8,276 nt of DNA from a bacterium (GTDB lineage Bacteria > Blakebacterota > Blakebacteria > Blakebacterales > Blakebacteraceae), in the NCBI GenBank assembly GCA_025774615.1, contig JALGVQ010000130.1:1-8276 (forward strand), written 5' to 3'. Positions 5,383 through 8,276 of the stretch are shown one piece after another; the stretch's first letter is position 1, and each line of letters opens with the position of its first letter. The position numbers and the translations under genes were made by a program. The notes beneath the pieces are model-generated. The model searched no databases. It was not told the DNA's origin and worked only from the letters and a program-made list of their open reading frames with translations.

Positions 5383-6948
5383 TTACAGGTATCCGAGATC
5401 CCTCAGGCGTTTCTCGATGAGGGCCTGCTCCTCCGGTGTGTAGGCATCCCCCGCCGGATCATCCTCCATCTCATCATCCATATTCTCCCGGGCAGGAATG
5501 ATTGAGGAAGCCGGGATCTCATCCTCGAACATCGCCTGAAGCGGCACACCATCCATTTCGGGCGGGGGGGTGAATCCCATGCAGGCAAGCACTGTAGGAG
5601 CTATATCGATGAGCCTGGCGCGATACCCCTCACCCGACTTCACGCCCGACCCGGCTGCCACCACGATGCCATCAGGGTGATGCCTGCCGATATGAAAATC
5701 TTCTCCAGGCACGATCGCGCTGAAGAGGGGTGCGTCGTGTTCCCATCTGCCGGTGATCGACCAGCCGCCGGCGGGTACCACGATCAGGTCGGGCAGTTCT
5801 GTGATCCGGTCACCATGGTAGAGTTCCTCGCGCCACTTCACTGCCTCCACAACCCGTTCGCCCGTCACGGGATCCCTGATCTCCTCCAGGCTTTTCCGCA
5901 GCGCATTACCGGTACGCTCCCGCGATTTCCCCTGCTCCAGCAGATAGATGAACGCTTCATTGCTTCGTCCGCTTGAGAATGCGCTCGATCGGTCGAAATC
6001 CACCGGCGGACCCCCGGCAGCAATGTTCTCCGCCTTCAGATGGACGATCGGGGTCACCGTTGCTCCGGAAAGATCAACCTGGAGACACCCTTCCTCCTGG
6101 AGCCAACGCCAGAGACTGAACCTTCCGACATGAGTCTGGAACCCATGATCGGAGATCATAAAGGTGAGCCATGACCCGCTGGTAGAGGCTGCGAAGGATT
6201 CCCTGATCCGGGCGATCTCACGATCGAGTGTGCCGAAGAACCGTTCCTGGATGAGCCGGTTCCTGTCGGCATTGAACCGGGGATGTCCGGGATCCAGGTA
6301 TGCCCACAGCGCATGCTGAAGAACATCCACCGCCTGGAAGTGGACCATGAACAGATCGAGCGGCTCTTTGCCGATCAGCCAGCGGGCCGCCCTGCCGCGT
6401 CCCTCCACGACGGCACATATCCAGTTGAGAAACTCCTCCACACTCTCGTGGCTCGCTTCCTCAACCGCGGTTTCAAGATTGAAGAGATGGTAATCGGGGT
6501 TGGCTTCCAGCAGTTCGGCTGCCAGGTGCGGCGGCCACGTGAATCCCGACTCGAAGGATGGTGTCATGAGACCTGACACCAGGTAACCGTTCACGGCCCG
6601 GGGAGGCCAGCTCATCGGCAGGTTCATGACTCCCACACGCGCGCCCGCGGATCCGGCCACCTCCCACATGGTACGGGGAAGTCTTCGCGTATCGGCTGGA
6701 ACATGCCGGTGTTCAAGACGATCCCACTCCGTGAAATCGACAATCCCCGTCCGTCCCGGTCCCGCGCCAACCTGGAAGGAAGACCATGCGGCCGGTGTGA
6801 TCGCCGGCACCGTCGATTCACACACTCCCCACGCCGCTTCATCGAGAAGCCCGGCCAGGTGCGGCATCGCTCCGGCCAGGATCGCCGGACGCAGAACGGC
6901 CCAGGTGCCGCCATCAATACCAATGATGAGAACGGCGCGTTCAGACAC
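5383..6948 (-). CDS. Type I phosphodiesterase / nucleotide pyrophosphatase-like protein (alkaline phosphatase superfamily)
   Basis: This 521-residue protein has the full metal-site pattern of the PF01663 branch of the alkaline phosphatase superfamily, which cleaves phosphodiester or pyrophosphate bonds with two metal ions. In order: Asp12 in GIDGGTW, likely nucleophile Thr51 in VPAITPAAWSSF, Asp208 and His212 in HFQAVDVLQH, Asp267-His268 in ISDHGF, and His423/His424 in GRHHPDG. LIDIAPTVLACMG (446-458) is the usual closing helix. No signal peptide or membrane segment is visible, so it should act in the cytoplasm. Residues 489-515 form an acidic linker and the protein ends in EKRLRDLGYL, a tail I recall in many related proteins. 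The GTG start at 6948 has GAGG at 6956-6959. It lies 27 bases after the Dpm1-like gene. Its placement suggests a phosphorylated glycan, lipid-linked sugar or nucleotide-sugar substrate, but the sequence does not say which. Confidence 0.85.
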   Translation of the reverse strand: MSERAVLIIGIDGGTWAVLRPAILAGAMPHLAGLLDEAAWGVCESTVPAITPAAWSSFQVGAGPGRTGIVDFTEWDRLEHRHVPADTRRLPRTMWEVAGSAGARVGVMNLPMSWPPRAVNGYLVSGLMTPSFESGFTWPPHLAAELLEANPDYHLFNLETAVEEASHESVEEFLNWICAVVEGRGRAARWLIGKEPLDLFMVHFQAVDVLQHALWAYLDPGHPRFNADRNRLIQERFFGTLDREIARIRESFAASTSGSWLTFMISDHGFQTHVGRFSLWRWLQEEGCLQVDLSGATVTPIVHLKAENIAAGGPPVDFDRSSAFSSGRSNEAFIYLLEQGKSRERTGNALRKSLEEIRDPVTGERVVEAVKWREELYHGDRITELPDLIVVPAGGWSITGRWEHDAPLFSAIVPGEDFHIGRHHPDGIVVAAGSGVKSGEGYRARLIDIAPTVLACMGFTPPPEMDGVPLQAMFEDEIPASSIIPARENMDDEMEDDPAGDAYTPEEQALIEKRLRDLGYL

Positions 6949-6975
6949 TATCGAACCTCATGCCGGGCCGGTGAA

Positions 6976-7707
6976 TCAGAGGCGTCCGAGGAGGGCCATG
7001 AAACGCAGATACCAGACCATCCATACCGCCTCCCATATCACACCCTTCGACATCTTGCTGATCCCCGACCTGCGTTCCACGAAGGTGATCGATATCTCAC
7101 GCACCCTGAAACCGTGTTTCCAGGCGCGATATACCATTTCGATCTGGAAGGCATAACCGTCGCTGCGCACCCGGTTCAGGTCGATCTGTTCGAGTACCTC
7201 GCGACGAAATCCCTTGAAACCGCTCGTGGAATCATGGACGGGCAGTCCGGTGACCGTGCGGGCATAGATGTTCGCCAACCAGGAAAGGAGGAGACGTGAC
7301 ATCGGCCAGTTGATCACGTTCACTCCATTGAGGTATCGGGAGCCGAGAGCGATATCGTGATCCTTGAGAACCCAGAAAAGGTCGGGGAGATGTTTCGGGT
7401 CGTGGGAGAGATCGGCGTCCATTTCAAAGATGTACTGATAATCGCGCTCAAGGGCCCAGCTCATACCATGGATATACGCGCTCCCGAGTCCCAGTTTACC
7501 GGGCCGTGTTTCCAGATAGAGGCGCTCTTCCTCCTCCATGAGTGAGCGGACCAGGTCGGCAGTGCCATCAGGGGACGCGTCATCCACAACGAGCACATCG
7601 AGGGGGAGTGCCTGATCGAACACCCCACGGATGACCCGCTGGATATTATCAGCCTCATTGAACGTGGGGATGATCACCAATCCCCGTTCCCGTTTTTCAG
7701 CGATCAC
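6976..7707 (-). CDS. Polyprenol monophosphomannose synthase-like GT2 (Dpm1 type)
   Basis: The enzyme type transfers a sugar, classically mannose from GDP-mannose, to polyprenyl phosphate at the inner membrane face, making a donor for GT-C enzymes. The 243-residue length is that of the soluble Dpm1 class without the C-terminal membrane domain. Motifs in order are VIIPTFNEADNI (11-22), VDDASPDGTADLV (41-53), KLGLGSAYIHG (71-81), MDADLSHDP (96-104) with the metal-binding DxD, GSRYLNGV (122-129), HDSTSGFKGFRREVL (158-172), DGYAFQIEM (183-191) and ITFVERRSGISKMS (207-220). The last 20 residues are tryptophan-rich and hydrophobic and may touch the membrane. The GTG start at 7707 overlaps the rmlD stop (GTGA, 7704-7707), with GGAG at 7715-7718 seven bases upstream. 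The sugar could be mannose, glucose or another hexose. A partner GT-C enzyme may be the YfhO-like protein at the left edge. Confidence 0.92.
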   Translation of the reverse strand: MIAEKRERGLVIIPTFNEADNIQRVIRGVFDQALPLDVLVVDDASPDGTADLVRSLMEEEERLYLETRPGKLGLGSAYIHGMSWALERDYQYIFEMDADLSHDPKHLPDLFWVLKDHDIALGSRYLNGVNVINWPMSRLLLSWLANIYARTVTGLPVHDSTSGFKGFRREVLEQIDLNRVRSDGYAFQIEMVYRAWKHGFRVREISITFVERRSGISKMSKGVIWEAVWMVWYLRFMALLGRL

Positions 7708-8276
7708 CTGCCGTCTCCATGCAGTTCCACTTCTTCGCGAAACGATTCCAGACTCGCCGTCAGACCGAGGGGCTCGATCCCGAAGTCCGCCCTCAGTTTA
7801 CTCAGGGTGAAGCCCGATTCGAGCGGCCGGTCGGCAGTCTGCCCGAGTTCGCCGGTACTCACCGGCTGAATGAGATTTTCGTCCAGTCCGAACGTGAGAG
7901 CAAGCGCCACCGCGAACTGATACCGGCTGATCCGATCACCTCCCGAAACGTGGTACGTACCACTCCCCCCCTGGACCATCATCCCGATGAGCATCCGGGC
8001 CAGATCGGAAGCAAGGGTTGGATTACCGACCTGATCGGTGACCGTCCTGATCTTCTCGCCCGCCCGCAGGTTCTGCAGCACCCAGAGACCGAAATTCCTG
8101 CGCACACCCTGCGCCGCCCCGAAGAGGACCATGGTCCGGATTATCAGATGCTGGCCACCGTTATTCCTCACGGCATCCTCCATGGCCGCCTTCGACGCGC
8201 CGTAGATCCCGAGGGGGTTCCTTCGATCATCCTCCTCGTAGGGACCTTCCCCGCCATCGAACACATAATCGGTCGA
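7704..8276 (-). CDS. rmlD: dTDP-4-dehydrorhamnose reductase (RmlD), N-terminus beyond the right edge
   Basis: RmlD reduces dTDP-4-dehydro-L-rhamnose with NAD(P)H, the final step of dTDP-L-rhamnose synthesis in the cytoplasm. Only the last 190 residues are visible; the full family length is near 290-300, so roughly the first 100, including the glycine-rich NAD(P)H loop, are missing. The frame is open to the window edge and begins with STDYVFDG, a signature of the family containing the catalytic Thr. It continues with GPYEEDD, NPLGIYGASKAAME with the catalytic Tyr and Lys, and HLIIRTMVLFG. GNPTLASDLARML and GTYHVSGGDRISRYQFA mark the substrate-binding domain. Its stop overlaps the start of the Dpm1-like gene by four bases. 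It is the first gene of the visible leftward operon; rmlA and rmlB may lie upstream. The other pathway gene, rmlC, lies 6 kb away on the opposite strand. Confidence 0.93.
   Translation of the reverse strand, partial: STDYVFDGGEGPYEEDDRRNPLGIYGASKAAMEDAVRNNGGQHLIIRTMVLFGAAQGVRRNFGLWVLQNLRAGEKIRTVTDQVGNPTLASDLARMLIGMMVQGGSGTYHVSGGDRISRYQFAVALALTFGLDENLIQPVSTGELGQTADRPLESGFTLSKLRADFGIEPLGLTASLESFREEVELHGDGR

Noticed and set aside
6626-7299. Two overlapping plus-strand frames of 176 and 198 codons
   Set aside because: They run antisense across the phosphodiesterase and Dpm1-like genes, both of which have strong family motifs; no domain is recognisable in either shadow.
1-8276. Defence system, prophage, insertion sequence, CRISPR or RNA gene
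   Set aside because: No transposase, phage, nuclease or toxin-like protein, no spaced direct repeats and no tRNA or rRNA pattern were seen on either strand.

Overview
The window looks like part of a bacterial chromosome carrying a cell-envelope glycan (O-antigen or exopolysaccharide type) locus. GC content is fairly high by eye and GTG starts are frequent: four of the seven genes whose start lies in view and is on the minus strand use GTG. Spacing is tight, and there are no tRNA, rRNA, CRISPR or transposase genes. The polyprenyl-linked sugar chemistry and the YfhO-type protein fit many phyla. I would guess an uncultured Gram-negative lineage, perhaps FCB/Gemmatimonadota-like, but the sequence does not settle this.

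Layout: seven of the eight complete or nearly complete pathway genes read on the minus strand from the right edge leftwards. The first block is rmlD (its beginning is cut by the right edge), a Dpm1-like polyprenyl-phosphate sugar synthase, and a type I phosphodiesterase of the alkaline phosphatase superfamily (7704-8276, 6976-7707, 5383-6948). A structured 167-base gap follows (5216-5382). The second block is a PglD/NeuD-like sugar acyltransferase, a GT4 glycosyltransferase and two GT2 glycosyltransferases (4556-5215, 3409-4548, 2558-3412, 1701-2561), mostly joined by 4-base stop/start overlaps. The GT2 nearest the left runs tail-to-tail into rmlC on the plus strand (1150-1716), and the two coding regions share 16 bases. 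Upstream of rmlC, across a 118-base divergent spacer, a YfhO-type multi-membrane protein reads leftwards off the window (1-1031).

How the genes fit together: RmlC and RmlD are the last two steps of dTDP-L-rhamnose synthesis (RmlA and RmlB are not in view). The GT4 and two GT2 enzymes probably add sugars, possibly including rhamnose, to a lipid-linked oligosaccharide, and the PglD-like protein probably acylates an amino-sugar nucleotide. The Dpm1-like enzyme would make a polyprenyl-phosphate sugar, which a GT-C fold protein such as the YfhO relative could use outside the membrane. The phosphodiesterase has a complete predicted two-metal site, but its substrate here is unknown.

I do not see an obviously new system. 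The points most worth a second look are: the phosphodiesterase inside the glycan operon; the SPFEKGG-type tail of one GT2, which looks like a captured palindromic repeat that also supplies the next gene's ribosome binding site; the variant active-site residues in RmlC, the GT4 and one GT2; and the folded RNA region after the phosphodiesterase gene.
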